A stretch of DNA of 64,000 bases from Portulaca oleracea (GCA_029582165.1 CM055884.1:16262537-16326536); one strand, 5' to 3'. Numbered from the stretch's first letter, positions 11,797 through 23,281 are shown. A program made the numbers and translations. The notes: generated from the sequence alone by a model not told the origin.

Positions 11797-12209
11797 ACCG
11801 GAAGAGACTGGAACCGACACCGGGAAATACTGGAACCGACATCGGGAAAGACTGGAGCCGACACCGGGAAAGACTTGAACCGACACTGGGAAAGACTGGA
11901 GCTGACACCGGTAAAGACTGGAATCGACACAGGGAAAGACTGGAACCGACACCGGGAAAGACTGGAATCGACACCGGGAAAGACTGGATTCGACACGGGG
12001 AAAGACTGGAATCGACACCGGGAAAGACTGGAATCGACACCGGGAAAGACATGAACCGACACCGGGAAAGACTGGAACCGACACCGGGAAAGACTGGAAC
12101 CGACACCGGGAATGACTGGAACCGATACCGGTAAAGACTGGAATCGACACCGGGAAAGACTGGAACCGATACCGGGAAAGACTGGGATCGACACTGGGAA
12201 AGACTAGAA
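11797..12209 (+). repeat. 22-bp tandem array in the 3' region of LARD A
   Basis: About 18-19 contiguous units of 22 bp beginning GACTGGAACCGACACC, with point variation. Because 22 is not a multiple of three, the array is open in all three minus-strand frames and creates mutually shifted 128-154 aa ORFs with a 22-residue repeat. A few related units occur at about 45125-45175 in element D, so this is a family-wide 3' UTR motif amplified here. Confidence 0.9.
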
Positions 12210-12448
12210 AACTCCATCAAACATCGACATCGTGTCCGATAACAAGTAAGGCGTCATTCTCGCCCGAGATCAACATCGACTCATCAACAGTCAAGTAGAG
12301 CATCATTCTTGCTCGAGATCATCCCCAAAGAGGCGCATGCTGCCCGCAATTGCGATGCAGGACTCGGCTTCCAAGCATCAACCCAGGCTTTGTAATCCAA
12401 AGTCAAATCCTCAGGCTACTTTGACCTTCGTCCTATTGGGACTCGATC

Positions 12449-12463
12449 AAAGTGGGGGCTCTC
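12449..12463 (+). other. polypurine tract of element A
   Basis: AAAGTGGGGGCTCTC directly before the LTR start TGTAGACAC. The same tract precedes the LTR at 28266, so the LTR at 12464 is a 3' LTR. Confidence 0.85.
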
Positions 12464-13039
12464 TGTAGACACTGGATTTTGTACCGGGAAAAGTTTACAA
12501 ATCAAGCATAACAAGAAAAGAGGCTAGCATGAAAGAAAATCAAAAGGGTCGTCCTCAATCAAAAGCTACCGGGCCAACCCACCACAAAATGCCTTCATTT
12601 TCGACCCTTTCCACATGCATATGCCCACCATTTTGAATATCATTTTTTCCACAAGTCTCGTTGGTCCCATTTCTTTTGATGAGAGTAAAGACACATCATA
12701 AGCTTTCCAACGCCTTTTGAATTGCCTCAATCGGATTCCGGATGAAAGAGTTATGGTCGTTCGAAGTTGCACTTAAGCAGTTTTATAACCCAGGCGGGTT
12801 TTAACATTTTCCAGGCCCAGCAATCTGGCCCAGCAAGCGCGCCCCGGCCCAGGGAGCTCAAAACCCGCCTAGGTTTTGAGGAGAGTAGCATACGACGTCG
12901 CTCTCGCCACGTCATTAATCCGTGCGCCAATAGTTCATATAACCCGCCTAAGTTATAATCTTTTTAGCGCCAAAATCCGCATGCATGCACATAATCCCCT
13001 GATTTTTGCCCACGTGTTTGACCCTCGCCATTGACTTCA

Positions 13040-13059
13040 TATAACCCACCTGGGTTATA
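13040..13059. promoter_or_regulatory. palindrome upstream of LARD LTR TATA box
   Basis: TATAACCCACCTGGGTTATA: 8-bp perfect arms, 70 bp upstream of the TATA box. Related dyads occur at 12783-12802 and about 12936-12957. The C LTR has the equivalent at 59017-59038. Confidence 0.55.
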
Positions 13060-13128
13060 GCTGATGGAAGGCATGATTTGTGGGGTATGCTCCCCACGGC
13101 TTCCCTCCATATCCTTCACCTATTCACC

Positions 13129-13136
13129 TATAAATA
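13129..13136 (+). promoter_or_regulatory. LTR TATA box (A)
   Basis: CACCTATAAATACCCC; the same context is kept in the C and B LTRs. Confidence 0.75.
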
Positions 13137-13617
13137 CCCCCTCCTTTTCACCCTCATTTCATCAACTACTATCAACAATTCCCATCAACAACTCTCACAA
13201 AAATCACCATCATTATACTCACATTCTATTACTCTCATTTCCATCATATTTTACCTCCATTCTTTCAAAATCTTATCATCCACATCCACCTCTAATCCTC
13301 TCATAATCACATTCATCACCTCCATACAACCATCACATCATCTCATCTGGGTTTCAAGTCAAGGGCAACTAAAAGGGAATTAAAGTCATCGCATCCGTCA
13401 CCTTAAGCAAGGTTCGATTTCTTTGGTTCATTTTGTTATTATTATTCATGTAATTCATTCTTTAATTCCCTTACTTGTACACATTTTATAAAATGAAAAT
13501 CGCATTGTTTTTATATTACATGATTCGAATAATAATATCGTGAAATTAATCAAACTTCTCCCCGCTCTCTTTCTCTTCAATGTTGTTTTAGAGTCGACCC
13601 TAGTTTAGAGGTTTTGT

Positions 13618-14330
13618 TCTAGTCCATATAAAATTGATTGGTTTGAGAAAATGATTATTTATTAATTAGAATAATTGACTCAAAAAGCATCACGGTTAGC
13701 CCAAGTGGAAGGGCCCATTTATGCTTGAAGGGTGATTATTTTAATTAATAAATAAAAGTTGACTTACTTATGATGATATTATATGGCCCTTTACAAAATT
13801 CTCTTAACAAAGGTCCAAAAATTAATTAAAAGTCCAACAAAATAAATGCATAGCATTTTAGATTGCATAATAGTCACTAGGCTTGAGTAAATTAATTTAT
13901 TGATTTAATTATTAAATTCACCGCATTTTTGGCCGGCCCGTTGTTAGGCCCAACCATATTGGATTTATTGATTAGGACCATCAATTAATTACGACTCGCT
14001 TATTGTTGACTTTGTTCGATCCTTTATAATATTCATTTTCCTCGACTACAAAAAAAAGCAATAAAAGAGGTAAAGAAAAAAACAAGAGTTGGGTCGTCAG
14101 TTTTGTTGAAACATTGTTCTAGTCCGCATAATAGTCATTATGGCTTGAGCTGTCTGAATTATTAGGCCGAGTTACAGATTCTCCTTAAAACGGCCGGCCT
14201 ATGGATTAGGCCCATCCGAATTGAGAAACACTGACTGGAGCCTATCGGTTTATGACCCGCTCGCTATGTTTGGCTTTGTGCGGCCCTTTATAATGTTTTG
14301 TCCATAGGTCCATATAGAGTTAGGTCATGC
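13618..14330 (+). repeat. 5' leader of element B: three ~250-bp modules
   Basis: Modules begin near 13618, 13861 and 14117, corresponding to modules 1, 2 and 5 of the LARD leader. No ORF. Confidence 0.75.
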
Positions 14331-14438
14331 ACTCCCAGAAAGTGGGTGAGTCTCTTGTGTCAGCATATATGTGTCGAGTCAGTTAGCATCATATAGGTCT
14401 CCTAGGGCATGCATGCATCAGGTAATACGTGTTAGAGT

Positions 14439-16290
14439 ATGTCATTGAGTATTCTAACTTTGAATTTTCATGCAGGCATCATTGGTGATCGACTCCGAGC
14501 CCGCATTCCAGATCAGCGAACTAGTCGTTTGATTGCGAACCCAGATTACGATCCATCTGCAACTATCGAAAACACCATGTATGGAGAGCAATTCCAAGAG
14601 ATCCCGGTCCAAAGCACTAAAGCTAACATAATAAAGCATTTGGACGAGCTCTACACCAAGATGCAGGGTCTGGTCTTCGCTAATTCCCTAGAGCAGGAAG
14701 AGAAGATGGGCAAAAGGCTGAATGAACAACAATAGGTGATGGATGACATGCTGCAAGCCATCACTAAGATCAACACCAAGTTATGGTTGAATGCTGAAGA
14801 AGATGATGAAGAAATGCATGGATATGAATCTGATCTTGAAATCATCAAGATATCCCCAGATTCTGGAGGAAAGGGATATCTAAGACTTAGGTTAACACGC
14901 CTGAAAGGTCTATAAGGGATCCCGCCGTTAAAGCTCTTGAGCAGAAGTTAGAAAGCCTCATCAAGGCAATGAGCTCTGTTCCGGCTTTTGCTGACAAGTA
15001 CTTAGAGGTTCCATTACCTGTTCATCCAACTTTGAAGATAGGTGACAAAGTCGAAGTGCCGAATATTAGGTTCAAACCTTCTGAGAACCCTATTCATCAT
15101 GTGGAGGAGTTCATGAGGTTGGCACCCTTAAATCGAATTGATGCTGACCTATACTCTACTGTCTTCCCATCCACCCTAGATGGAGAAGCGAAAGTATGGT
15201 ATCACGCTCTATCACCCCAAATCAAAGCTAGCTGGACTGAATTGTTCAAGGCTTTCATCCACCACTACACAGCATCCAGAAGAAACAAGCTACAGTGGAT
15301 GATCTAACCGCCATGAAGCAGCGGGATGATGAGTCCTTTATGGATTACTTTGAGAGATGGCATACGAAAATGTCCAACATCGACGAGACAATTCCTCTTC
15401 GTCTACAGTTATCTACCTTTAAGCAAGGACTCAAGAGCAGCCTATCCAAGCACTTGGGGTATCATGTCGTCAAAGATTTTGATTACTTGAAGGACATCTG
15501 TGTCCAATTAGAAGCCATGCACAATGATAAGACAACTTCGCCAGGATGGAAAGGGTCCAGCTCCATAGGAGGGCTACTAGTGTGGCTAGCCACCCTCCTA
15601 AAATCATGGAGACTAACTCTATCCAGCGCAAGGGGCCTTACGTACCGAAATACGAGACTTATACGCCCTTGGATGTTTCTTATTTTCAATCTCTCGACCG
15701 TCTAGTCAAGAAAAGGTATATTGGTTTTGCCCTTATCGAAAGAAAAGCCAGAAATCAAAGGCAAAAACTGAGATGCCAACCAATTTTGCCGCTATCACAG
15801 TTGCCGAGGGCATGACACTGAGAAATGCAGGACTCTCAGGAACAAAATAGAAGATATGATAAGGGCAGGGACATTACCAATGCTAAAAGCTGCTAAGAAA
15901 GCAAACAATCAAAGTAATCCTATGCCTAAGCATGCAAATGCTGTTTTCTGTGGCGATTTTAGCTTAGACCCTTCTGCCTTGATTGTAGAAACTTGTCAAC
16001 TTGTCCCCGAAATAGTTGGGTTCCCTGAAGGTCTATTCATCCATGGTATTTGGGATAGTGATGAAGACGATGAGCCTGAGCATTCTGAGACAGAATGGAT
16101 GGAGAAAGATGAACTAGATGATGTGGCATTTCTTACTCGGTCTGGCCGCCACAACCATAGGAACACCACCACACCAGTGACTGTTCCTAACCCAACACCA
16201 ACGGTCGGCAATGACAATCAGGTCCCTCCTGAAGATCCTCTACTGTCTCAACTCAAGAAGACCAGAGCAGAGGTTACCATATGGTAACTC
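14439..16290 (+). pseudogene. gag: Tat-type gag of element B (decayed)
   Basis: Capsid/nucleocapsid precursor. An N-terminal coiled-coil-like part (14439-14735) ends in a stop. The retrotransposon gag domain follows at 14969-15540 in two frames: conserved EEFMRL and a W..L...F..HY..S pattern, then MKQRDDESFMDYFERW. A degenerate zinc-knuckle segment with a HDTEKC box lies near 15800. The last frame (15856-16287) contains the acidic GIWDSDEDD motif and is in the same frame as protease and RT, so gag and pol form one long reading frame. Frameshifts near 15300, 15545 and 15700-15850 and a stop at 14733 make it non-functional. The start is uncertain because no ATG clearly precedes the coiled coil with good context. 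Confidence 0.75.
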
Positions 16291-16320
16291 ATATGCACGT
16301 CACATGCTCATAGACAGAAG

Positions 16321-17364
16321 ATGTTGGATGCTCTTACAGCACTAACTGTATCCCCTACGACAACTCCCGAAACATTGGTTGCTCATGTGGCTACCCAACA
16401 AGAGATGATCACCTTTGGGATTGAAGATCTACCTCAAGGAGGGGCATCTCACAACAAAGCCCTATACCTCACGGTGCAATGTTTCAATAAAACTATCCCA
16501 CTGGTTTTTGTTGACAACGGTTCGACTGTAAATGTGTGCCCTAGGAGGATGGCACAGAAATTAGGAGTACAACAACAACACTTGGCTCAAAATGGTGTAC
16601 AACTCAGGGCTTATGACAATTCACCCCAAAAGTCTGTCGGATCTGTGGTGTTGCCCATTACTATCGGTAGCGTCACTTGGAATGTGGAGTTCGTGGTACT
16701 AGAGATTCCGGCCTCTTTTAATTTGCTACTAGGGAGGCCATGGCTTCACGAGTGTAATGCTATAGCATCCACCATACATCAGAAGGTGAAAATTTTGGTT
16801 CAAGGCCAAGTGATCACTATATCAGGAGAATCTATCAATGCTGTTTTCACTCCTAAACAGTCAACTCTTGAGATGGAGCACAACTCGATGGACGAAGAAC
16901 TCCACAATTCTGAGCTCATGGCAATGATGAGCAAGGATGAAGCACCTTTTGACTTCGATCCTTACTCAAATCCCAAGGTACATGCTATGCTCAAGAAACA
17001 AGGATATTTCTCTGGAATGCCGCTAGGGAGGAATCCGAAGAATAAAATCTCTCCTGTATTCAAGACCTTTAAGCAAAAGGGAAGATTTGGCTTAGGGTAT
17101 AAACCAACCGAGAAGGATGTCAGGTTCACTAAAATGGCTATCGTTGAACAGAAGAGAATGGACAATCCTCCTACTTTATTCCAAATGAAGCCCTATCCAC
17201 TCACTCTAAATGGACAGTTTGTTAGGGAAGGTGATGACTTCCCCTACTATGGGTTTCCTGAGCCATTCTATCTGAAGAACAAGGAAGTTCAAGTCGTCGG
17301 ATTAGAAGTCTTCAACGATTGCTCCATTAATATGGCTATTGTCTTTGTTCCCGCTTGGGACTAA
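16321..17364 (+). pseudogene. pro: aspartic protease plus G-patch-like region (element B)
   Basis: Retropepsin-like protease that would cleave the gag-pol polyprotein. The active site is DNGST (codons at 16513-16527; the Ty3 consensus is D-S/T-G), the flap/second motif is LLLGRPWLH (~16720). Past the protease fold, residues ~225-262 match a G-patch pattern (GYFSGMPLG ... GRFGLGYKPT), a feature I know from Tat-lineage polyproteins. The 347 codons are uninterrupted and in frame with RT at 17857, separated by stops in 17362-17856. It is the best preserved protease in the window. Confidence 0.85.
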
Positions 17365-17856
17365 CAGCCTCCATTGGAATGGACTCATCTTGTTGGGAGC
17401 AACATTTTTGGCATGCTGTTTGGACAAGAAGCTGTCCCAGAGAAGTCTGAAGTTGATGATGTTGTCGTGCGCTGTTTAACCCAAGCTTTGATCCAAGTCT
17501 CATGATTACTGAAGACGGAGGAGTTAAGGCGGTCTCGTGGGTCGACGTTGAGGAGAATAATTTTGCTTTATCTGTAGGAGAGTCTGTTCTGAGGACATAG
17601 AGTCAGGTTTTAATGGTTTAGAGTCAAGTGAGTTTGGTCTTGAGTCTGCTGGCGATGTTTTCCTTTCTGCATTCAATAAGATGAACCTTCTGCTTACTCT
17701 AATTCTTCTTTCCCCTCTTCCTTGAGCTGCTGCGCCAATAATAATCTGGAATTTAATAAACCCTTAAAAGAATTTTCTAATGAACATGAGCATAAAATGG
17801 CGGTGTTGGAAGACACCATCACTATAGATGTGGGTACCGAAGAATAACCTCGGGAA
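17365..17856 (+). other. degenerate protease-RT linker (element B)
   Basis: Corresponds to the spacer between the G-patch and RT in related elements. It contains several stops and T-rich decayed sequence; no separate gene. Confidence 0.6.
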
Positions 17857-20000
17857 TTGAAGTTAGGTAGCTCGCTCACAGCAGAAGAACGGGTAGCATT
17901 CAAGGAGCTTCTCAAGGAATTTGTGGATGTATTCACATGGTCCTATGAGGATATGCCTAGGATTGACAGGGAAATTATGGAACATACTATACCTTTGCTT
18001 CCTAATGCGAAGCCGATTCGACAAAATGCTAGAAGGATCAAGCCTGAATGGGCTAAGAAGATCGAGGAAGAGGTGATCAAGCAGCTTAACCCTAAGTTCA
18101 TCAAAGCAGTCCAATACCCCGAGTGGATTGCTAACATTGTCCCAATACCCAAGAAAGATGGGAAGATGCGCATGTGCGTAGATTTTCGAGACCTCAACAA
18201 AGCCTGTCCCAAGGATAGTTTCCCATTACCACATATCGACGTATTAGTGGATAACACTTGCGGACATGAGCTACTGTCCTTTATGGATGGATATGCGGGT
18301 TATAACCAAATCAAAATGGCGGAAGAAGACATGGAGAAAACCTCATTCACTACACCATGGGGAACATACTGTTATGTGGTTATGCCTTTTGGTCTCAAAA
18401 ATGTTGGGGCAACATACCAACGGACAGCCAACACCCTACTTTATGATATGATGCATATAGAGGTAGAGGTTTATGTGGATGACATGATAGTAAAGTCCAA
18501 AACAAAGGAAGGACACATTCCTAACCTTCGCAAGTTTTTCCTCCGACTTCACACATACAAAATGCGGCTCAACCCAGCAAAGTGCACCTTCGGTGTCACC
18601 TCTTGGAAGTTGCTAGGCTATGTGGTTAGCCAACGAAGCATTGAAGTTGACCCTTCGAAGATAAAGGCTATCCAAGAGTTGCAGCCACCTAGGACAGAAA
18701 AAGAGATAAGGGGTTCCCTAGGACGAGTCTAATATATTAGCAGGTTCATCTCAAAGCTCACCATGACGTATGAAACTTTGTTCAAGAAACTAAAGAAAGG
18801 AAGCAAAATAGAATGGGACGATCAATGTCAAGCTGCCTTCGAAAAAATCAAGGAATATTTGCAACATCCTCCAGTCCTCATGCTGCCGGTACCAGATGAG
18901 CCTCTACTCCTTTACCTTACCGTGACTAGCTCTGCAATGGGGGCTATGCTAGCTCAGAAGGTTAAAGGTCAAGAGAGCGCCATCTACTACTTGAGCAAGA
19001 AATTCTTGGACTACGAAAGTCGATATGCAGACATAGAGAAAATGGCTCTTGCGTTAGTATGGGCCACCAAAAAGTTAAGACATTACATGCTTTCACAAAC
19101 TGTAAATGTCATAGCTGAGAATAATCCCATTAAGTTTATCATGGAGCAACCTACCATCAACAACCGCATTGCTCAATGGGTGGTCATGCTTTCAGAGTTG
19201 AATCTTCTGTACTTGCCTCAGAAGTCCATCAAGGGACGAGTTGTTTCAGATTTCCTAGCTGCCTCACCATCACAGGAACCTCCAAGCACTCACTTAGAAT
19301 TCCCAGATGAGGATGTATTTTTCACTGACGAAATAACATGGGAAATGTATTTCGACGGAGCTTCTAACCCAATGGGTTGTGGAGTGGGAGTTTTATTGAT
19401 CTCTCCAGAAGGGGCACAGATCCCTATATCAGTGAAGTTGGACTTTAATGCTACTAACAACCGCATTGCTCGATGGGTGGTTATGCTTTCAGAGTTCAAT
19501 CTTCTGTACTTGCCTCAGAAGTCCATCAAGGGACGAGTTGTTTCATATTTCCTGGCTGCCTCACCATCACAAGAACCTCCAAGCACTCACTTGGAATTCC
19601 CAGATGAGGATGTATTTTTCACTGACGAAATAACATGGGAAATGTATTTCGACGGAGCTTCTAACCAAATGGGTTGCGGAGTGGGAGTTTTATTGATCTC
19701 TCCATAAGGGGCACATGTCCCTGTATCAGTGAAGTTGGACTTTGATGCTACTAACAATGCTGCAGAATATGAAGCATGTATCAAGGGTTTGCAAGTCACC
19801 TTGGCTTTAGGCATACGCCATGTAAAAGTCTTTGGGGATTCTAGCCTCATCATTAATCAGGCTAAAAATACATGGAAGGTCCGGAATAAATGTCTCATGG
19901 CCTATCAATAGAAGCTCTTGGGACTTGCTGACCAATTTGAGTAAATCTATTTCCAGTACCTCTCCAAGGATCACAATGAGTTAGCTGGCGCCTTAGCCAA
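17857..20000 (+). pseudogene. pol: reverse transcriptase and dual RNase H (element B)
   Basis: RT copies the element RNA; RNase H removes the template. RT motifs: MCVDFRDLNKACPKDSFPLP, YNQIKM, MPFGLKNVGATYQR, and the catalytic YVDD at 18472-18483. A Ty3-type RNase H/connection follows (SAMGAMLAQ, YYLSKKFLDYESRY), then a second, archaeal-type RNase H (MYFDGASN, AEYEAC, VFGDSSLIINQ) characteristic of Tat elements. A 297-bp in-frame tandem duplication (19160-19753) repeats the linker and the start of the second RNase H. One frame runs from 17857 past 20000, interrupted by stops at 18730-18732, 19705-19707, 19909-19911 and near 19942. Confidence 0.88.
19160..19753 (+). repeat. 297-bp in-frame tandem duplication within pol of B
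   Basis: Unit 1 about 19160-19456, unit 2 about 19457-19753, exactly 99 codons apart. Each unit runs from NNRIA-W through the DGASN RNase H start to KLDF-ATNN. The units differ at roughly ten positions, including a stop in unit 2. Confidence 0.9.
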
Positions 20001-20010
20001 GGTCTCTTCG

Positions 20011-21361
20011 ATGATATCCATACCATCAGTCACGCTTCAATTGCCAATAGTAGTGGTACGGCAGTCTGAACCGGCATATGTTTGCCACCTGGAAGCACAA
20101 GAGGAAGAAACTGAGGAATGGTTCCATAACATGTACAACTTTCTGCGGAAAGGAGAATATCCAGCTGAGTTAGATGCTCGAGGACAGCGAGCGGTCAGGT
20201 CCGTCGCAGCACAATACTGCTTGATCCAAGATCGACTCTATAAGAAATCACCTACGGGCATTAATTTGCTATACATCGATGCAAAGAGTGCTAAGGAGAT
20301 CATGACTACTGTACACGGAGGAGAGTGCGGTCCCCACATGAATGGACGAATGTTAGCGAAGAAGATCCAAAGGGCTGGTTACTATTGGTCCACTATGGAG
20401 GCAGATTGCTTAGAGTTCGTTCGAAAGTGCCATAAATGCCAAGAATATGCAAATCTACAGCATCAACCCCCGTCATACCTGACTACTTTAACTTCTCCAT
20501 GGCCATTCTCGATATGGGGTATGACATCATTGGCAAGATACACCCAACCGGAACAGGAGGACATGAGTACATATTGGTCGCCATCGATTATTTCACTAAA
20601 TGGGTAGAGGCAGCCTCGTTTGCCAAACTCACATCCAAACACGTGGCCAAATTCATCCTTCAAAACATCATATGTCGATATGGAGTGCCTCATGAGATCA
20701 TTAGTGATAATGGAAGCCATTTTCGGAAGGAGGTAGAAGCTTTGCTCGCTACTTACAAAATCCAGCATCATCGGTCTTCGCCGTATCGACCTCAAGCCAA
20801 TGGAGCTGTGGAAGCGGCCAATAAGACAGTGTCGGGGATTATCAAGAAGATGGTTGTCACTTCAAGGATTGGCCAGATAAATTAGCATTTGACCTATGGG
20901 GATATCGAACCTCTATACGTACTGCGACGGGGGCAACAGCGTATTCCTTGGTATATGGGATGGAGGCAGTCTTACCAATTGAAGTAGCGATCCCTTCGTT
21001 ACGGATAGTGGCTGAAAGTCAGTTGCTAGAAGCAGAATGGGCTAGGGCAAGGTTCGAGGAGCTGATGTTGATGGATGAAATGCGATTGAGAGCATTACAT
21101 AATGTGCAAGTATACCAAAGTTGAATCACTCGAGCTTTTAATAAGAAGGTGAAAAGTCGTTTGCTTCAAGTAGACGATTTCGTGCTTAAGGAAATAAGGG
21201 CACCTATACAGGATCCAAGGGGAAAATTTACACCTAATTGGAAGGATCCTTACATGATTAAGGATATCTTGCCGGGAGGGGCAGCTCGGCTTGCTACCAT
21301 GGATGGAGAAGATATAATTCAGCCCACGAATTTTGATCAACTCAAGCGATACTACGCTTAA
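20011..21361 (+). pseudogene. int: integrase (element B)
   Basis: Catalyses insertion of the cDNA. The N-terminal HHCC zinc domain is intact (HGGECGPHMNGRML ... CHKCQEY, 20317-20460). A frameshift near 20500 moves to the second frame, which carries the DDE core: VAIDYFTKW, SDNGSHF, then NGAVEAANK (20575-20830). C-terminal parts follow in further frames: YGMEAVLPIE (about 20955), a stop at 21122-21124, then a WKDPY...LKRYYA tail ending at 21361. It converges with aORF1, whose stop lies 350 bp downstream. Confidence 0.85.
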
Positions 21362-21713
21362 TACGACCAAGCAACTAGAAAGCCAATTTTCAGACAGTTG
21401 GGATATATTTAATGAATGGTCTTGTACTTGAGGAAAATAAAGTTTGCAAGAACACAATATTTGTGAACAAATATTATTCCTTTATTTAGTGAAAATACAA
21501 GTACATTTTTTGTAACATACGAAAATTTGAAAGGCATAATTAAATAAAAAGATTATTCTGGCAAAGCAGTTTCAGTTCCTTCACTACATCCATCTTCTAA
21601 TCTTGCTTCACCTTCTCTACTTCGCCAGTTGTCTCATGGTCGGTCTCCATGTATCTAGGTCCGTTAGGAGCTTTCTCTTTGTCCTTGGGCTTATAGGCCC
21701 GCCTATCTGGTTT
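21362..21713. other. spacer between integrase and aORF1 stop (element B)
   Basis: AT-rich, no ORF; shared 3' UTR of two convergent transcription units. Unlike E and D it lacks the hairpin/GCAAAAGGAGAG box. Confidence 0.6.
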
Positions 21714-23059
21714 TCACGCCTCAACCCTCAGACCTAGTCTATCTTTCACTAAGTCTCTTACGCCAAGGCTGTCCTTTACCGATGTACGAGGACCCAGCCT
21801 TTCCTTCGCTGATGCTTGCCTTCGTCTCGTTTCCCCAGCACGGCGAGATTCAATAGCAGCAATCAGCCATCCATTATAACCAGCGTCGGCAATGTGAGAC
21901 GCACGTACCTTTGGCGGGGATTTGAGAGTTGGTCTTCTTTCCCAATACTTTAGCCATGACTCAATCATCGAACATCGAAGCTTTAGTTTATCGGGAGTTT
22001 CACACAGAAGCTCGGGAATATCCTGCCTTCGACCTATTTGACGCTTCACTCGTGCCGGAAAATAAAAAGTCATGTGCGTCAAGCCGGCAAGACACACATA
22101 AGCATTACGGAAATCATGGGTCACATATTCAGAAATGTGCCACCATTCGATCCACCATGAGATCTCCCGAGGCTCCTTTAAGAAAGCAATCCATTCCGTT
22201 ATAGAGTGGAGGTCGGTGTACTTCCTCTTTCTCTGACAATAATTCGCCAACGCCGATGAAGTCCGGGGCTCTGCAATGAGGCCCAAATGCTCCATTAACC
22301 AGATCTGTCCAACAGTTAGCCAGTGTTAGATTGCACATCAATTCTCCCAAACTAAAAAAAAAAAGAGCAGAAAACCCACGCGGGTTTTGTAAACAGTAGA
22401 AACAGAAAAGTCAGACAGTGGCAAAAAGGTGGAATGAAATACTTGAAGTAGCAGCGGACTCCCTCGAAAGTCATGTTCTGGATTCAGATCATCCAATCCC
22501 ATCATGGTTTCTGCTAACATTAGGGGCACGAGATTGTAGCCTCGGGACATGTCATTGACGATTTGAATTAAATTCTTCGGTCCGGTTCTTTTGCTACCGT
22601 GAAAAAAGCAAAACTCGCCGAGAAGACATAATACGAGCGCTCGCACTCGTATCACGTGGCCATACTCCAAGGTATCGGGCGATTGAAAATATTCAACTAT
22701 GGTTTGGAAGTGTACCTTTCGCCGAATATTGCACTTCCGATAACCTGAGACGGAAGACATAAGAGCTCCTTGTATTGCTTGGGGATGTCCATTGGTGTAG
22801 GAGGCGACGTCGGCCGAGCAAAGTGATTTGTCCCTAAGATTGAGGACCATTCCTCCGGAAGCGGACACAACTCCTCCCACGTGAAACGAAAGACATGCAT
22901 CTTCGGATCCCAGAAAGTCTCCGCCGCACGAAGAAAGTCGTGATTAATCCTCACTTGACGAAGACTCATCAAGCTCGTTAACTTGTATCTACCGAGCTCT
23001 TTCTTCTCTTCTTTGGATAAGGTGCTCATCCAAGTCGCAAGTTTTTTCTCGAAAGCCAT
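21714..23059 (-). pseudogene. antisense gene aORF1 of element B (two exons, frameshift in exon 1)
   Basis: Reading antisense to the element. Exon 1 is 23059-22443 and exon 2 is 22304-21714; the 138-bp intron has GT (22442-22441) and AG and is phase 0, at the same codon (LQ|) as in the E and D copies. Exon 1 begins MAFEKKL and has FWDPKMHVFRFTWEELCPLP and MSRGYN; exon 2 (197 codons, uninterrupted) has SWWIEWW and TFYFPARVKRQ. This pattern resembles PMD-related proteins of plant retroelements (possibly the family listed as DUF7745; from memory, not searched). Function unknown; Tat elements are known to carry antisense ORFs. A frameshift near 22740 breaks exon 1. A TATA box lies at 23154-23147. 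Basic C-terminus (KERLG/VKDRLG repeats). Confidence 0.75.
22371..22388. promoter_or_regulatory. CCCGCGCGGG-type palindrome in aORF1 intron (B)
   Basis: AAAACCCACGCGGGTTTT, one mismatch from a perfect palindrome. Same motif as in the promoters and LTR of B. Confidence 0.5.
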
Positions 23060-23146
23060 GAGAATCGGGAGGATGTTCTTTGTGTTTTTAGGAGAATATG
23101 TGAAGAAGACTTTGAAGTGATGATGAGGAGTGATGATTATATGAGG

Positions 23147-23154
23147 TATTTATA
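23147..23154 (-). promoter_or_regulatory. TATA box of aORF1 (B)
   Basis: Minus strand GTATAAATACC, about 90 bp upstream of the ATG at 23059. Equivalent boxes stand at the same distance in E and D. Confidence 0.65.
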
Positions 23155-23281
23155 CACCTTCAAGCATGATCAAAAATGGAGAAAACGACCAGCAACGATC
23201 ACGTAGCCGTTGCCCTCCATATCCCATGATTTTAGCCATTTTGCAACGGCTAGCAAAAAAAAAAAAAGAAAGGAAAATAAA

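Larger units (their letters stand above)
1..13589 (+). mobile_element. LARD-like non-autonomous LTR element A (5' end outside window)
   Basis: A large retrotransposon derivative without gag or pol. It holds a leader of about 250-bp modules (46-1230), a non-coding interior, a 3' region homologous to that of the Tat elements (about 4790-5457 and 11764-12448), a polypurine tract and an LTR starting at 12464. It is collinear with element C: 1-1230 matches 60742-61970 and 1218-2050 matches 63175-64000, with about 1.2 kb of C missing at 1230. A gag-only element is nested at 5463-11758. The LTR and leader are close to those of Tat element B, so mobilisation in trans by B-type proteins is plausible but inferred. 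Its 5' LTR lies upstream of the window. Confidence 0.8.
12464..13589 (+). repeat. 3' LTR of LARD A, 3'-truncated; junction with element B
   Basis: Starts TGTAGACACTGG and matches the C LTR from 58511 up to the phrase CTTTCTCTTCAATGTTG. At 13590 it jumps directly into the leader (TTTTAGAGTCGACCC). The last ~640 bp of the LTR, including the R/U5 hairpin, PBS and following region (59622-60750 in C) are missing. It contains about 70 bp (near 12830-12900) absent from C. Confidence 0.85.

Noticed and set aside
11742..12220. Three overlapping minus-strand ORFs of 128-154 aa with a regular 22-residue repeat
   Set aside because: They are one 22-bp tandem repeat read in three frames; no stop arises because the period is not a multiple of three. 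No gene.
13064..13383. Overlapping 80-101-codon ORFs (and the counterparts at 59055-59339)
   Set aside because: They lie in the LTR just after the TATA box, are Ser/His/Pro-rich because of CATCA/CTCATT repeats, and differ in frame and length between copies.
16962..20795. Minus-strand ORFs within gag-pol of B (67-110 codons), and similar ones in E and D
   Set aside because: Shadows of the pol reading frame; not conserved between elements, unlike the aORFs downstream of pol.
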